64,000 nucleotides of DNA from Candidatus Hinthialibacter antarcticus (GTDB taxonomy: Bacteria > Hinthialibacterota > Hinthialibacteria > Hinthialibacterales > Hinthialibacteraceae): NCBI GenBank assembly GCA_030765645.1, contig JAVCCE010000064.1:36190-100189 (forward strand), in the 5' to 3' direction. Within the stretch, counting starts at the first letter, position 1; the number at the start of each line of letters is the position of its first letter. Below, in pieces: positions 53,981 to 62,794 of the stretch. The notes under the pieces were generated by a model. That model had not been told where the DNA came from and made no database searches. It was given only the letters and a program-made list of their open reading frames with translations. Both the position numbers and the translations under genes were made by a program.

Positions 53981-55273
53981 ATGAAGCGATTCTTCTTGCC
54001 TCTTTCCATTATTGCCGCATTGGTATTGAACACAATTTCCATTCAAGCGGAGATCGAAGTCAAGGTCGAACCGAACCATGAAGACTGGGTATATCAAATT
54101 GCGGAACCCATCCAGTTTCAAGTCAGCGTTCTTGATGACGGCAAATCGGTTCAAGGAAACGTGCGGTATAGCATCGGCCCCGAACAAATGGCGCCGTTTC
54201 AGTCAGGCAACGCGACATTAGAGGACGGGAAAACCACTCTCAAATCACACGGCCTCGATCGCCCCGGCTTTTTGCGCTGCATGGTCTACGCTGAGGTTGA
54301 CGGCAAATCATACAAAGGCCTCGCCACTGGCGCATACGACGCGCCCGGCATCAAACCGACCACGCCAATGCCCGACGACTTCGACGACTTCTGGCAAAGC
54401 GAACTCGCAGAAATGCGCAATTCCCCGCTCGAGCCGGAATTGGAATTTCTCGAAGATCAAAGCAACGACAAGGTCGACTGCTACCATGTTAGCTTCAATA
54501 CAGGGCCAAATAACTGGCGCTACACGCCTCGCTTTTACGGCATGTTGGCGGTCCCCAAAGGCGACGGCCCCTTCCCCGGGCTGCTGCAAGTGCCCGGCGC
54601 AGGCGTTCGCGCTTACCGACCACAAGCCTACTGGGCGGAACAGGGCATTATTCACCTGACGGTTGGAATCCACGGCATCCCGGTGAATTTGCCAGACCGG
54701 CTCTACAACAGTTTGAACCCTGCAGCATTGCGAAATTACTTCTCCGCCAATCTGGATGACCGCGACGAATATTATTACAACCGCGTCTTTTTGGGCTGCG
54801 CCCGCGCAGTCGATTTTATTGTTCAACTCGATCAATTCGACGGCAAGACGCTTGGCATTCACGGCGGCAGCCAGGGCGGCGCCTTGTCGATCACAACGGC
54901 TGGCCTCGATCCGCGCATCCGTTTTGTCGCGTCAACTTACCCCGCGTTGTGCGACCATTACGGTTACTTGAATGGGCGCGCAGGCGGATGGCCGCACCTG
55001 TTTAAAAACATGAACCCATTCACGGTGAAGCAAGATAAAATCGAAACCGCCGCCTATTACGACGTGGTCAATTTCGCCCGCAAATTAGACATGCCTGTTT
55101 TGATGGGATTGGGTTACAACGATGAGACCTGCCCGCCGACGTCGATGTTTTCTGCTTACAACTCCATCCCCAGCGAAAAAGAGATCCAAATCATCCCTTA
55201 CATGGGGCATTGGACCGACAAGAAACACAGCGACTACGCGCATCAATGGCTGATGAAACATCTGAAGCCTTAA
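53981..55273 (+). CDS. Exported acetyl-xylan esterase / CE7-type deacetylase
   Basis: Signal peptide at 1-22 (ending I-Q-A-E), a beta-rich N-terminal domain of about 110 residues, then an alpha/beta-hydrolase of the CE7 type: P-D-D-F-D-D-F-W, catalytic Ser in H-G-G-S-Q-G-G-A, D in Y-N-D-E-T-C-P-P-T and H in Y-M-G-H-W. It would remove acetyl groups from plant- or algal-type polysaccharides. AAAGGAA precedes the ATG. It converges on brnA with one base between the stops. Confidence 0.9.
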   Translation: MKRFFLPLSIIAALVLNTISIQAEIEVKVEPNHEDWVYQIAEPIQFQVSVLDDGKSVQGNVRYSIGPEQMAPFQSGNATLEDGKTTLKSHGLDRPGFLRCMVYAEVDGKSYKGLATGAYDAPGIKPTTPMPDDFDDFWQSELAEMRNSPLEPELEFLEDQSNDKVDCYHVSFNTGPNNWRYTPRFYGMLAVPKGDGPFPGLLQVPGAGVRAYRPQAYWAEQGIIHLTVGIHGIPVNLPDRLYNSLNPAALRNYFSANLDDRDEYYYNRVFLGCARAVDFIVQLDQFDGKTLGIHGGSQGGALSITTAGLDPRIRFVASTYPALCDHYGYLNGRAGGWPHLFKNMNPFTVKQDKIETAAYYDVVNFARKLDMPVLMGLGYNDETCPPTSMFSAYNSIPSEKEIQIIPYMGHWTDKKHSDYAHQWLMKHLKP

Positions 55274-55274
55274 T

Positions 55275-55499
55275 CTAAGACACTTTCTCCAGGCGTTCCG
55301 CAACCCAAATCTTAATGATGGATTGGCGCGGAACGCCTAACCGCTTCGCTTCTTGATCCAGTTGTTGAATCATCCAGACGGGAAAATCCACGTTTACGCG
55401 TTTCTGTTCCTGATTGGGCTTTTTTGATTCAGAAACGACTAAATGTTTTTTGATAGAGCGCCCTTCATCAAATTGTTTATCAAGTTCACGCGCTTTCAT
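55275..55499 (-). CDS. brnA: BrnA-type ribbon-helix-helix antitoxin, orphaned
   Basis: 74 residues: a disordered N-terminal half that would wrap the toxin, then R-V-N-V-D-F-P-V-W-M-I-Q-Q-L-D-Q-E-A, a CopG-like fold and ending with A-E-R-L-E. It matches BrnA/CopG antitoxins that pair with a BrnT toxin. In normal loci the toxin gene is immediately upstream and overlaps the antitoxin start. Only the last ~20 codons of such a toxin are found there (55486-55560). Confidence 0.85.
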   Translation of the reverse strand: MKARELDKQFDEGRSIKKHLVVSESKKPNQEQKRVNVDFPVWMIQQLDQEAKRLGVPRQSIIKIWVAERLEKVS

Positions 55500-55560
55500 A
55501 AAGTTCTACCTCATCTTTTCTTGATCGTCGAATGGAATTCGATATAAATAGGCAGATTAA
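55486..55560 (-). pseudogene. brnT: Stump of a BrnT toxin gene
   Basis: Reading the minus strand one frame off brnA, the peptide ...S-I-R-R-S-R-K-D-E-V-E-L-Y-E-S-A ends at a TGA eleven bases into brnA. BrnT toxins end in a similar basic stretch (R-I-I-S-A-R-x-A-x-x-x-E-x-x-x-Y-E) and overlap brnA in this way. An in-frame stop (55561-55563) precedes it, and nothing further upstream resembles BrnT; the upstream DNA is a hairpin and the inserted element. The toxin is therefore gone. The identification rests on this short similarity. Confidence 0.6.
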
Positions 55561-55571
55561 TTATAGCAATT

Positions 55572-55793
55572 AACAAGGGGCCTTTTCGGCCAATGTCATT
55601 GACTTAAGACTTTTAGCCCCCCTTTTTAAGGGGGGGACGGCGCTGAAAGCGCCAGGGGGGATTCGGGCGCAACACGTTGCGCCCCTACAGGGCTGATATT
55701 TTTGATTTCGTTGCATCAAGGGCTGCCCTCACTTCGCGACGCCTTGGCTTGCCACCCCTTAAGTCAATGACATTACTTTTTCGGCCCCTTGTT
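55572..55793. terminator. Terminator-like hairpin split by an inserted element
   Basis: AACAAGGGGCC (55572-55582) and its perfect complement GGCCCCTTGTT (55783-55793) flank the element. Removing the element and one copy of the 9-bp duplication restores an 11-bp stem with a TTTTC loop. It stands 19 bp after the agarase-like gene's stop on the minus strand, so it is probably that gene's former terminator. Confidence 0.65.
55592..55774. mobile_element. Short palindromic inserted element, copy 2 (MITE-like)
   Basis: 183 bp with perfect 17-bp inverted ends AATGTCATTGACTTAAG / CTTAAGTCAATGACATT. Its interior is nearly identical to copy 1, less the 26-bp duplication. The 9-bp direct repeat TTTTCGGCC flanks it (55583-55591 and 55778-55786). 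No coding capacity. A 9-bp duplication is what IS4/IS1-like transposases leave, but no such transposase is in view. Confidence 0.85.
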
Positions 55794-55811
55794 CTTTCTA
55801 CGCTTTTTGGT

Positions 55812-57893
55812 CTAAAACAACTTGGGAAGATACTCCGGCGGGTCGTTAAACGGCTTCACATCGCCCATCACTAACGAATACATCCGCTCGTGCGCCGTCC
55901 GCGCCGCCTCAGCGATTTCTTTGTAGGGCCGATTGCAGGCGTCAAGAAATCCGATGTTATAATTCTCTCCGTCAAAGCGCCCCATCGCCGACTGGTCATA
56001 CATCGTGAACCAATGTACGCCGACGCAATACGGATTCGCCGCTGCATCTTCCAAGTAATAGCGATACGCGCGTCCCCGGTCGGCCTGCGTATGCACCCGA
56101 CCGATGCCGGACGCAGGAAGCCCCGCGTCTAATGCGCCAAAATGCCATTCACCGATCATCACCGGCATGTTCAAGCGGGTCGAGGTTTCTTTCGATACGT
56201 CAGCCGAAACTTTTTCGGTATAGCTGTTCATGCTGAATACATCGAACTGCTCCATCCCTTTGATGGTCCACTTGGGCGGCGTACTGGCGTAGCGAATACC
56301 GAGATTCAAGTGATTGGGATCAACGCTCTTACACGCACTTGAAAGCGCCTTGAACAATTTCTCAACCATCACTTCGCTAAATTCATATAAGTCCTTCTTC
56401 GCTTGTTCGGTTAGCCGGTGTTTCCACTCGCCTTGCGCGACTTGCTCTAGGTCCGTCTTGATTCCCCATATTTGAGCAAGCGTTTTGCCGTCGCCGTATT
56501 TGGCGCCAAGATGCTTCGCCAGCGCTTTGCGCGTCTCGCATGACGGTGCGTTGAACAGCATCCCCGCCGCAGGCGATTCGCTCGAAAAGCCCCAGGTCGG
56601 CTCGTTCATCAAGAAGTACCCAATCAGCGCCTTATCATCGCGAACGGCTTCCAATTGTTTGCCGTATTCCGCCGCATCCAATTCAAAATCCGAATGGAAC
56701 ACGTCAGGGAAATCGCGATAGACCATCTTCGAACGCGCCAATCGCGTCGAAAGCGGAATCACATAGGGAAACTGCGCATCGCGGGCAATGTCCCAATTGG
56801 ACCAATTTCCGACGGTGTTAAAGCCGACCTGCTTCATCACCGAAAGTGAAATCTTCGCCCAGTTCTGATACCACGCGTCCGCGCCGAACGTGCGCATAAA
56901 ATTGCATTGCAAATAATTCATAAATTGCCCGTTATAGGCGGAACGATAGCGGCTGCCTTCTTCCGGCAGCCAGGTAAACGCGCTCTCGATGTCTTTTGAA
57001 AATGAATTGATATACGCCCGTACGCAATCCAAACCCGACGACCAAAAATAATGCCCATCAGGGTCAATCAAATGCCAGCGCTTGCCATCGTGGTGGGTAC
57101 GGAAAAAGCCAGTCGAATCGACTTTCTTTTCTTTCCAGCCGCCCCATTTCGAGAAATGTTCAGGCCAAAGGTTTTGGGCCGATTCTTGTTTTTGTTTTTC
57201 AAGGCGCGCCTTCATCTCGGTTTCATTTTTTGTACGCCCCGGCCATTGATGAATTAAACTTTGTCCGAGTTCATCTATAAGTTTACCCTTAGGCAAAACA
57301 GGCTTGGTTAACCTTGCAGGTTCGTTCTTTAAGGCGAGTAATGGCGTTTGCATCCATCGCACGGGTGATTCGCTTTTGCGCATCACGGTCAGCGTAATGC
57401 GGTCGACATTCGCCAGATCAACCCGCTGACCGCCGCAGATCGGTTTCAGCCAAGCGCCCTCGCGCTCCAACCGCCATTTATTCAAGTTGACCGCGCTTAG
57501 CGGCAGCCGGATACGCGCTTGCGCCTGATTCAGTCCTTTATAGTGCAAGCTAAACGATGGGCCGTCATTGGCTTCATGCAAGCGAATTTGAAATACCGCC
57601 AAATGGTCTCCATCCACAATAAAATCAGAACACAAGTACGAAGCCTCGCTCAACGAGCCTTTCGGGATATTGTATTCCAACCCGGCCCCGGTTTTGTTGC
57701 TAGAATACCATGCGCCGTTTTCTAAGAGTTCCTCGCCGCCGTCTTGTTTCAAGCCATTGAGCAATTTCGCAGGCTCCAGCGTCATCAGTGCATGTTCAGC
57801 CCCAATCGCGGGCAAAACCGCCCCCGCCGCCAAACCGGCATTGATCTGCACAAACGTCCGTCTTGAGATAAATTGAATTGGTATGGTGTGCAT
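55812..57893 (-). CDS. Tat-exported beta-agarase-like glycoside hydrolase (GH50-type, clan A)
   Basis: Start at the ATG at 57893 (GGGGGCGG upstream), giving a Tat-like signal (S-R-R-T-F-V, ending A-A-G-A-V-L-P). N-terminal ~200 residues are a beta-sandwich (binding). The TIM-barrel part has G-F-F-R-T-H-H-D-G-K-R-W-H-L-I-D-P-D-G-H, the typical agarase start. Catalytic acid/base Glu is in L-M-N-E-P-T-W, and the nucleophile Glu in M-I-G-E-W-H-F-G. It probably attacks an agar-like or related galactan. Closest to GH50 by eye; exact family needs a search. Confidence 0.8.
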   Translation of the reverse strand: MHTIPIQFISRRTFVQINAGLAAGAVLPAIGAEHALMTLEPAKLLNGLKQDGGEELLENGAWYSSNKTGAGLEYNIPKGSLSEASYLCSDFIVDGDHLAVFQIRLHEANDGPSFSLHYKGLNQAQARIRLPLSAVNLNKWRLEREGAWLKPICGGQRVDLANVDRITLTVMRKSESPVRWMQTPLLALKNEPARLTKPVLPKGKLIDELGQSLIHQWPGRTKNETEMKARLEKQKQESAQNLWPEHFSKWGGWKEKKVDSTGFFRTHHDGKRWHLIDPDGHYFWSSGLDCVRAYINSFSKDIESAFTWLPEEGSRYRSAYNGQFMNYLQCNFMRTFGADAWYQNWAKISLSVMKQVGFNTVGNWSNWDIARDAQFPYVIPLSTRLARSKMVYRDFPDVFHSDFELDAAEYGKQLEAVRDDKALIGYFLMNEPTWGFSSESPAAGMLFNAPSCETRKALAKHLGAKYGDGKTLAQIWGIKTDLEQVAQGEWKHRLTEQAKKDLYEFSEVMVEKLFKALSSACKSVDPNHLNLGIRYASTPPKWTIKGMEQFDVFSMNSYTEKVSADVSKETSTRLNMPVMIGEWHFGALDAGLPASGIGRVHTQADRGRAYRYYLEDAAANPYCVGVHWFTMYDQSAMGRFDGENYNIGFLDACNRPYKEIAEAARTAHERMYSLVMGDVKPFNDPPEYLPKLF

Positions 57894-58067
57894 GTTTCCG
57901 CCCCCTCTAAGATGGTATTCATACGCTAGCATGCGGCGGGATTGTTGAATAGCCGAAAACAGATGGTTAACAAAATCCCTCCGTGGGAAACCACCCTAGA
58001 GACAAACCGGTGAGTTCTGATGTAGAATGCGTTTTTACAAAGCACTACAAGATTGAGGGAGACGGTT

Positions 58068-58445
58068 GTGTCGAACCTGTCCATTATGGTTGTTGAAGAC
58101 GAAGAAGAACTTCGCGAAAACTTGACGGACCTGTTGGAGTTTAAAGGCCACGCCGTCACCTCATGCAGCGATGGAGAACAAGCGGTCGCGCAGTTTGAAC
58201 GCGTGAATCCCCAACTGGTGCTGTTGGATATCCAACTGCCCGGTATCAACGGGCTTGAAGTGTTACGCACCATCAAAGCGCAAAACCGCAATACGCCCGT
58301 GGTCATTGTCAGCGCGTCCTCGGCGCCGTCCGTCATTCAAGAAGCCAAGAGCGCCGGCGCCTACAAGATCATCCTCAAGCCTTATGACCACAACGATATT
58401 TTACGAGTAATCGACGAAATCACGGCGTCTGGCGCCAACGAATAG
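58068..58445 (+). CDS. Stand-alone response regulator receiver (REC)
   Basis: The start is GTG at 58068 (GAGGGAG upstream). 125 residues, a single REC domain: E10-D11-E12 acidic patch, phosphoacceptor D54 (L-L-D-I-Q-L-P-G) and K104 (L-K-P-Y). It has no output domain. It is 7 bp before the REC-phosphatase gene and shares 'E-E-L-R-E-N-L' with it, so the two are probably recent duplicates of the receiver. It may compete for, or shuttle, phosphate. Confidence 0.9.
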   Translation: MSNLSIMVVEDEEELRENLTDLLEFKGHAVTSCSDGEQAVAQFERVNPQLVLLDIQLPGINGLEVLRTIKAQNRNTPVVIVSASSAPSVIQEAKSAGAYKIILKPYDHNDILRVIDEITASGANE

Positions 58446-58452
58446 AGAGACG

Positions 58453-59586
58453 ATGTCCCCAACCAAATGCTTGCTCATCGTGGATGACGAAGAAGAGATT
58501 CGCGAAAACCTGCGCGACTTCGCCGATTTCAAAGGCTTCGACGTCTTAGAAGCGGCCAACGGACGCCAAGCGCTGGAACGACTCCGCGATAATACGCCCG
58601 ACCTGATTATTTCCGACTTGATGATGCCGGAGATGGGAGGCATCGAGTTTCTGCAACATTTGTCCAAGGAAGGCAACGAAATCCCGGTCGTTATTATGAC
58701 GGCGTTCGGCACCATGGAATCAGCCATCGAAGCCATGAAGACCGGCGCCAGCGACTTTATCTCCAAGCCGATTGATTTGCCCTACATGATGAAAGTGGTC
58801 GAGCGCGTGCTCCACATCAGTGAAATCGAACAGCGCGTGAAAGAACAACAGCGCCAGCTCGACGAAGACCTCCACCACGCCGGACGCATCCAACGCTGCT
58901 TGTTGCCCGCTCCCATCGAAATGCCGCGTCTTAAATTAGATTATCGCTTTGAGCCGTTAATCGCCATCGGCGGCGACTATCTGACCGTCCATCAATTTAA
59001 TGACGACGCATTGACGGCGTCGCTCTACGACGTGAGCGGACACGGCGTCTCCGCCGCGCTGACCGCCAACCTGGTCTATGCGCAGCTCCTGCAGCGCATC
59101 GCAGAAAACCATCCTCCTTTTGAAACCGTCAGTTTGCTGAACCGATTTATTCACGATCAAATTCAAGAAACCAGCATGTTTATCACGCTGGCGCTGGTGC
59201 ATATTGACCTAAACAAGAACGAACTGACCTGCACCAACGCCGGTCACCCGGAGATTTACATCTGGCGGGCGAACACGCAATCGCTTGAGTCGATTTCATC
59301 GCATCTTCCGCCCGTGGGGGTTGCGCCGACCTTTCTGGGGGACGATACGCACACCACCGTCAATATCGCTCCGGGCGACCGCATCTTTTTATACACCGAC
59401 GGGTTCATCGAAGCCCGCAACCAAGCGGGCAAGATGTTAGGCAAAATCGGCCTTCAAAACATGATTACTCAATTCTCCGCACTACCCTCCAGCGAGTTTC
59501 TCGATAACATTTATGACGAAGTCAAAACGTATCATCATGGTGATATCGACGATGACCTGACATTTCTCATCATTGATATCCTGTGA
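58453..59586 (+). CDS. REC-linked PP2C (RsbU/SpoIIE-type) serine phosphatase
   Basis: REC domain (1-118; D55 in I-S-D-L-M-M-P, K105 in S-K-P-I-D), a short coiled coil (about 118-150), and a SpoIIE/RsbU-type PP2C domain (155-377). It has I-G-G-D-Y (metal), D-V-S-G-H-G-V-S-A-A and T-N-A-G-H-P. It would dephosphorylate a STAS anti-sigma antagonist when its receiver is phosphorylated. It is followed at once by such a STAS protein. Confidence 0.92.
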   Translation: MSPTKCLLIVDDEEEIRENLRDFADFKGFDVLEAANGRQALERLRDNTPDLIISDLMMPEMGGIEFLQHLSKEGNEIPVVIMTAFGTMESAIEAMKTGASDFISKPIDLPYMMKVVERVLHISEIEQRVKEQQRQLDEDLHHAGRIQRCLLPAPIEMPRLKLDYRFEPLIAIGGDYLTVHQFNDDALTASLYDVSGHGVSAALTANLVYAQLLQRIAENHPPFETVSLLNRFIHDQIQETSMFITLALVHIDLNKNELTCTNAGHPEIYIWRANTQSLESISSHLPPVGVAPTFLGDDTHTTVNIAPGDRIFLYTDGFIEARNQAGKMLGKIGLQNMITQFSALPSSEFLDNIYDEVKTYHHGDIDDDLTFLIIDIL

Positions 59587-59620
59587 TAGAATCAAAAAAA
59601 ACTCAGGAGAACCTCGAAAC

Positions 59621-59959
59621 ATGCCCATACATATTCGGCTAGAATCTGGAATCGCGATTATTCAACCGGAAGGACGCATTGACGCCAACCAGGTATCCGA
59701 ATTCGCGTCATCGATGAAACGCAGCATCCGCGATGTAAAAGGGCATGTGTTAGTCAACTTTTCAAAGACGGAGTACATCAGCAGTTCCTGTCTGCGTGAA
59801 CTAATCGTCGCCCACAAACAAGCGACCGAACAGAGCAAACATCTTTCCATTTGCTCCCCCTCGCCTGAGTTGCAAGAGTTATTTCAGGTCGTCCACTTAC
59901 AGCAAAGTTTTGAAATATACCCCAGCGAATTCGAAGCGCTCGACGCGCTGATGGATTAA
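59621..59959 (+). CDS. STAS-domain anti-sigma factor antagonist (SpoIIAA/RsbV-like)
   Basis: Start chosen at the ATG at 59621 (CAGGAG). 112 residues; STAS fold with G-R-I-D-A-N-Q-V and, at the phosphoswitch, Y-I-S-S-S-C-L-R-E-L, where the serine would be phosphorylated. It forms the antagonist of a partner-switching module with the phosphatase upstream. The kinase/anti-sigma (RsbW-like) is not in the window. Confidence 0.88.
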   Translation: MPIHIRLESGIAIIQPEGRIDANQVSEFASSMKRSIRDVKGHVLVNFSKTEYISSSCLRELIVAHKQATEQSKHLSICSPSPELQELFQVVHLQQSFEIYPSEFEALDALMD

Positions 59960-60019
59960 TCACATCCAATGACAACGTTGAATCGAACCAATCATATACG
60001 CCATCAATTAGGAGCCAGA

Positions 60020-61795
60020 ATGAATACGCCCAGCCGACAAACCATCAATCGCAGCCTCTTCGTATTCGTTCCCGTTTTCATCTTGGTTATCGCTTTCGCG
60101 GCTGGATGCGGCAAAAGTGCTCCGACTGTCGCGTATAGCCCCGACGCCGACCCGCTGGTGAATCTTCCCAAATTATTTGAACCAGCGCCGGACGACCTCG
60201 CTCTGATTGATACCGATGCGACCTTGTACCTGAATCTTGACGGCGCGCCGCAAAACCTGAATCCGATATTCGGATCGTCGCAATATGAATTTACGGTGTC
60301 TGAATTGATTTTTGATCAACCGTTTAACTTTGACCGTTCGATGGAATGGACCACAACGCCGCATTGGGTTGAATCATTCGAAGAAGCCGAAGACCACCTC
60401 TCAGCCATCGTTAAAATAAAACCGGGGTTGGCCTGGCAAGACGGCATCCCGATCACCGCCCATGACATCGTCTATTCATGGAAAAGCATCTGCGACGACA
60501 AAGTGCCCTGCCCCGCCGTCAAAACGGGAACGACTGATGTCATTGATTGCATCGCCCTCGATGACCTCACGGTGAAATACATTCACAAAGAAGCCGTACC
60601 CACGTCAAAATGGAACATCCTGTTCCCCATTATTCCCAAACATTTATACGAAAAAGAGCAGGATAAAAATCCTGACTTGATGACGGGCGACTACTATTCA
60701 CAACTCAACCGCAACCCCATCGGCAGCGGCCCATACAAACTGGTAGAATGGGCTGCCAACGAGCGTATTGTTCTTGAACGCTGGGAAAACTACCCGGGCC
60801 CCAAACCCTACTTCAAGCGCATCGTTTTTCGTCTCATTCAAGACCGCAACGCGCAACTACTCGCATTTGAAAAAGGCGAACTCGACTGCATCCTGCTTTC
60901 TCAAGACCAATTCGCCAACCAAACCAACGACGAACGGTTCGACAAACTCGGCGTCAAATTGCTCAAACCCGAATGGTCTTACTACTACATCGGTTGGAAC
61001 ATGGACGGCAAGACCAACCAATTCTTCAATGACAAGCGCGTCCGGCTCGCTATGACCCACGCACTGAACATGCCGTTAATTCTCGAAAAAATTCTTTATA
61101 ATTTGTCAGATCAGGCGCCCGGCATCTATCACCCCGACGCATGGATGTACAATCCCGAAGTTCAATTGTTTCCATTTGACCTCGCCAAAGCCGGACAATT
61201 ATTAGATGAAGTGGGTTGGATGAAAGACGAGCAAGACGGTTGGCGCTATAAAACAATCGACGGCCAGCGCATGAAGTTTGAATTCACTCTGTCGATTCCC
61301 CAAGGTTCTGCCATCGGCCCGCAGGTCGCCAATTACTATCAACAAGACTTGCGCAGCATCGGCGTCGACATGAACACACGCACCATTGAATGGGCCACCT
61401 TCCAACAGATGACCCGCAAACATGAATTTCAATCTCATATCGCCGGTTGGGGAACGGGCACCGACCCTGACACTGGTTGGAACTTGTGGCGCACGGAAGA
61501 ATACGACGGCGGGCGCAATTATGGCGGCTATTCAAACCCGCGCGTCGACGAACTATTCGCGCAAGGCCGCAAAGAATTTGACGCCGAAAAGCGCAAAGCC
61601 ATATACCAGGAAATCCATAAACTAATTTATGACGATCAGCCGTATACGTTTATTTTCAACCGCGCCAGTACCTATGCAATCAACAAGCGTATTCGCGGCG
61701 TGCAATCCGGCCCGCGCGGCATCTTTAATTTCGACCCATCCATCAGGGCTTGGTGGACGCCTGCAAGCACTAACGACGCAGCGATGAAACCGTAA
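60020..61795 (+). CDS. oppA: Periplasmic oligopeptide-binding lipoprotein (SBP family 5)
   Basis: ABC transporter solute-binding protein, start at ATG 60020 (TTAGGAG upstream), with lipobox F-A-A-G-C at about 30. Family 5 pattern throughout: W-Q-D-G-I-P-I-T-A-H-D-I-V-Y-S-W, N-P-I-G-S-G-P-Y-K and F-N-R-A-S-T-Y-A-I-N. Peptide or nickel/sugar oligomer ligand cannot be told. It begins the oppABC run, 61 bp after the STAS gene. Confidence 0.92.
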   Translation: MNTPSRQTINRSLFVFVPVFILVIAFAAGCGKSAPTVAYSPDADPLVNLPKLFEPAPDDLALIDTDATLYLNLDGAPQNLNPIFGSSQYEFTVSELIFDQPFNFDRSMEWTTTPHWVESFEEAEDHLSAIVKIKPGLAWQDGIPITAHDIVYSWKSICDDKVPCPAVKTGTTDVIDCIALDDLTVKYIHKEAVPTSKWNILFPIIPKHLYEKEQDKNPDLMTGDYYSQLNRNPIGSGPYKLVEWAANERIVLERWENYPGPKPYFKRIVFRLIQDRNAQLLAFEKGELDCILLSQDQFANQTNDERFDKLGVKLLKPEWSYYYIGWNMDGKTNQFFNDKRVRLAMTHALNMPLILEKILYNLSDQAPGIYHPDAWMYNPEVQLFPFDLAKAGQLLDEVGWMKDEQDGWRYKTIDGQRMKFEFTLSIPQGSAIGPQVANYYQQDLRSIGVDMNTRTIEWATFQQMTRKHEFQSHIAGWGTGTDPDTGWNLWRTEEYDGGRNYGGYSNPRVDELFAQGRKEFDAEKRKAIYQEIHKLIYDDQPYTFIFNRASTYAINKRIRGVQSGPRGIFNFDPSIRAWWTPASTNDAAMKP

Positions 61796-61813
61796 GCGAG
61801 GCCGACTGAATCC

Positions 61814-62794
61814 ATGCTGGCCTACGCCATTCGCCGCATCTTGCTCGCGATCCCAACCTTGTTCGGCATCTCGCTGGTGACGTTCACCGTCATCAATTTG
61901 GCGCCGGGCGACCCTGCTTCGGTACGCGCCGACTCGGTGATGGACCCGCGCGTCTCCGCCCGCGTTTATGAACAGCTGAGCGAATACTACGGGCTCGACC
62001 GTCCGTTGCATGTCCGCTATTTTGATTGGCTGCGGCGCATCGTCACCTTCGACTTCGGCAACTCCATGACGCCCGACGCCCGCAAGGTTTCCACCAAAAT
62101 CATGGAGCGTCTGCCCGCCACGCTTTCGCTCGCGCTTCTCTCTCTCGCGCTGGGGTTCGCCTTAGCGATCCCGATTGGTATCTTGTCCGGCGCGTATCGA
62201 AACGGCTGGTTTGACACTATCAGCAGCACGGTTTTGTATGCGTTATATGCAGTGCCGAGCTATGTCATGGCGATCCCGCTGATTTTATGGGTCAGCATCG
62301 AACTCGACTTGCTGCCGTTTCAAGGCATGGTCTCCGACGGCTATGCGGACTTCTCCACCGGCGGCAAACTCATCGACCTCGCGCAGCACTACGTCTTAAT
62401 TACCTTTTGCTTCACCTACGGCGCGCTCGCCTATCAAACCCGCTTCGTCCGCCAGAATTTATTAGAAGTCTTTAAGCAAGACTACATCCTCACCGCCCGC
62501 GCCAAGGGCGTCGATGAAGCAACCGTTATCATCAAGCACGGGTTCCGCAATACGCTGATCCCGCTGGTGACGCTCTTTGGATTGACCTTCCCGCAAATTT
62601 TAGGCGGCTCGGTCATTCTCGAAGTCATGTTTAACTGGCCGGGAATCGGGCGCTTGTTCTTTGAAAGCATCCTGCAACGCGACTACCCCACCATCATGGC
62701 GTTGTCTTTCATTACCGCCATGTTGGTTTTGCTAGGAACCTTAATCGCCGACTTGCTATACGCCGTTGTGGATCCGAGGGTGCGTTATGAGTAA
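61814..62794 (+). CDS. oppB: Oligopeptide ABC transporter permease, OppB-type
   Basis: 326 residues, six membrane helices, N-terminal Y-A-I-R-R-I-L-L-A-I-P-T-L-F-G-I-S and G-R-L-F-F-E-S-I near the C-terminus; the ATPase-contact loop A-R-A-K-G-V-D is clear. It follows oppA by 18 bp. Confidence 0.93.
   Translation: MLAYAIRRILLAIPTLFGISLVTFTVINLAPGDPASVRADSVMDPRVSARVYEQLSEYYGLDRPLHVRYFDWLRRIVTFDFGNSMTPDARKVSTKIMERLPATLSLALLSLALGFALAIPIGILSGAYRNGWFDTISSTVLYALYAVPSYVMAIPLILWVSIELDLLPFQGMVSDGYADFSTGGKLIDLAQHYVLITFCFTYGALAYQTRFVRQNLLEVFKQDYILTARAKGVDEATVIIKHGFRNTLIPLVTLFGLTFPQILGGSVILEVMFNWPGIGRLFFESILQRDYPTIMALSFITAMLVLLGTLIADLLYAVVDPRVRYE

Noticed and set aside
57935..58067. Possible c-di-GMP riboswitch or tRNA before the response regulator
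   Set aside because: No cloverleaf or conserved riboswitch core can be folded.
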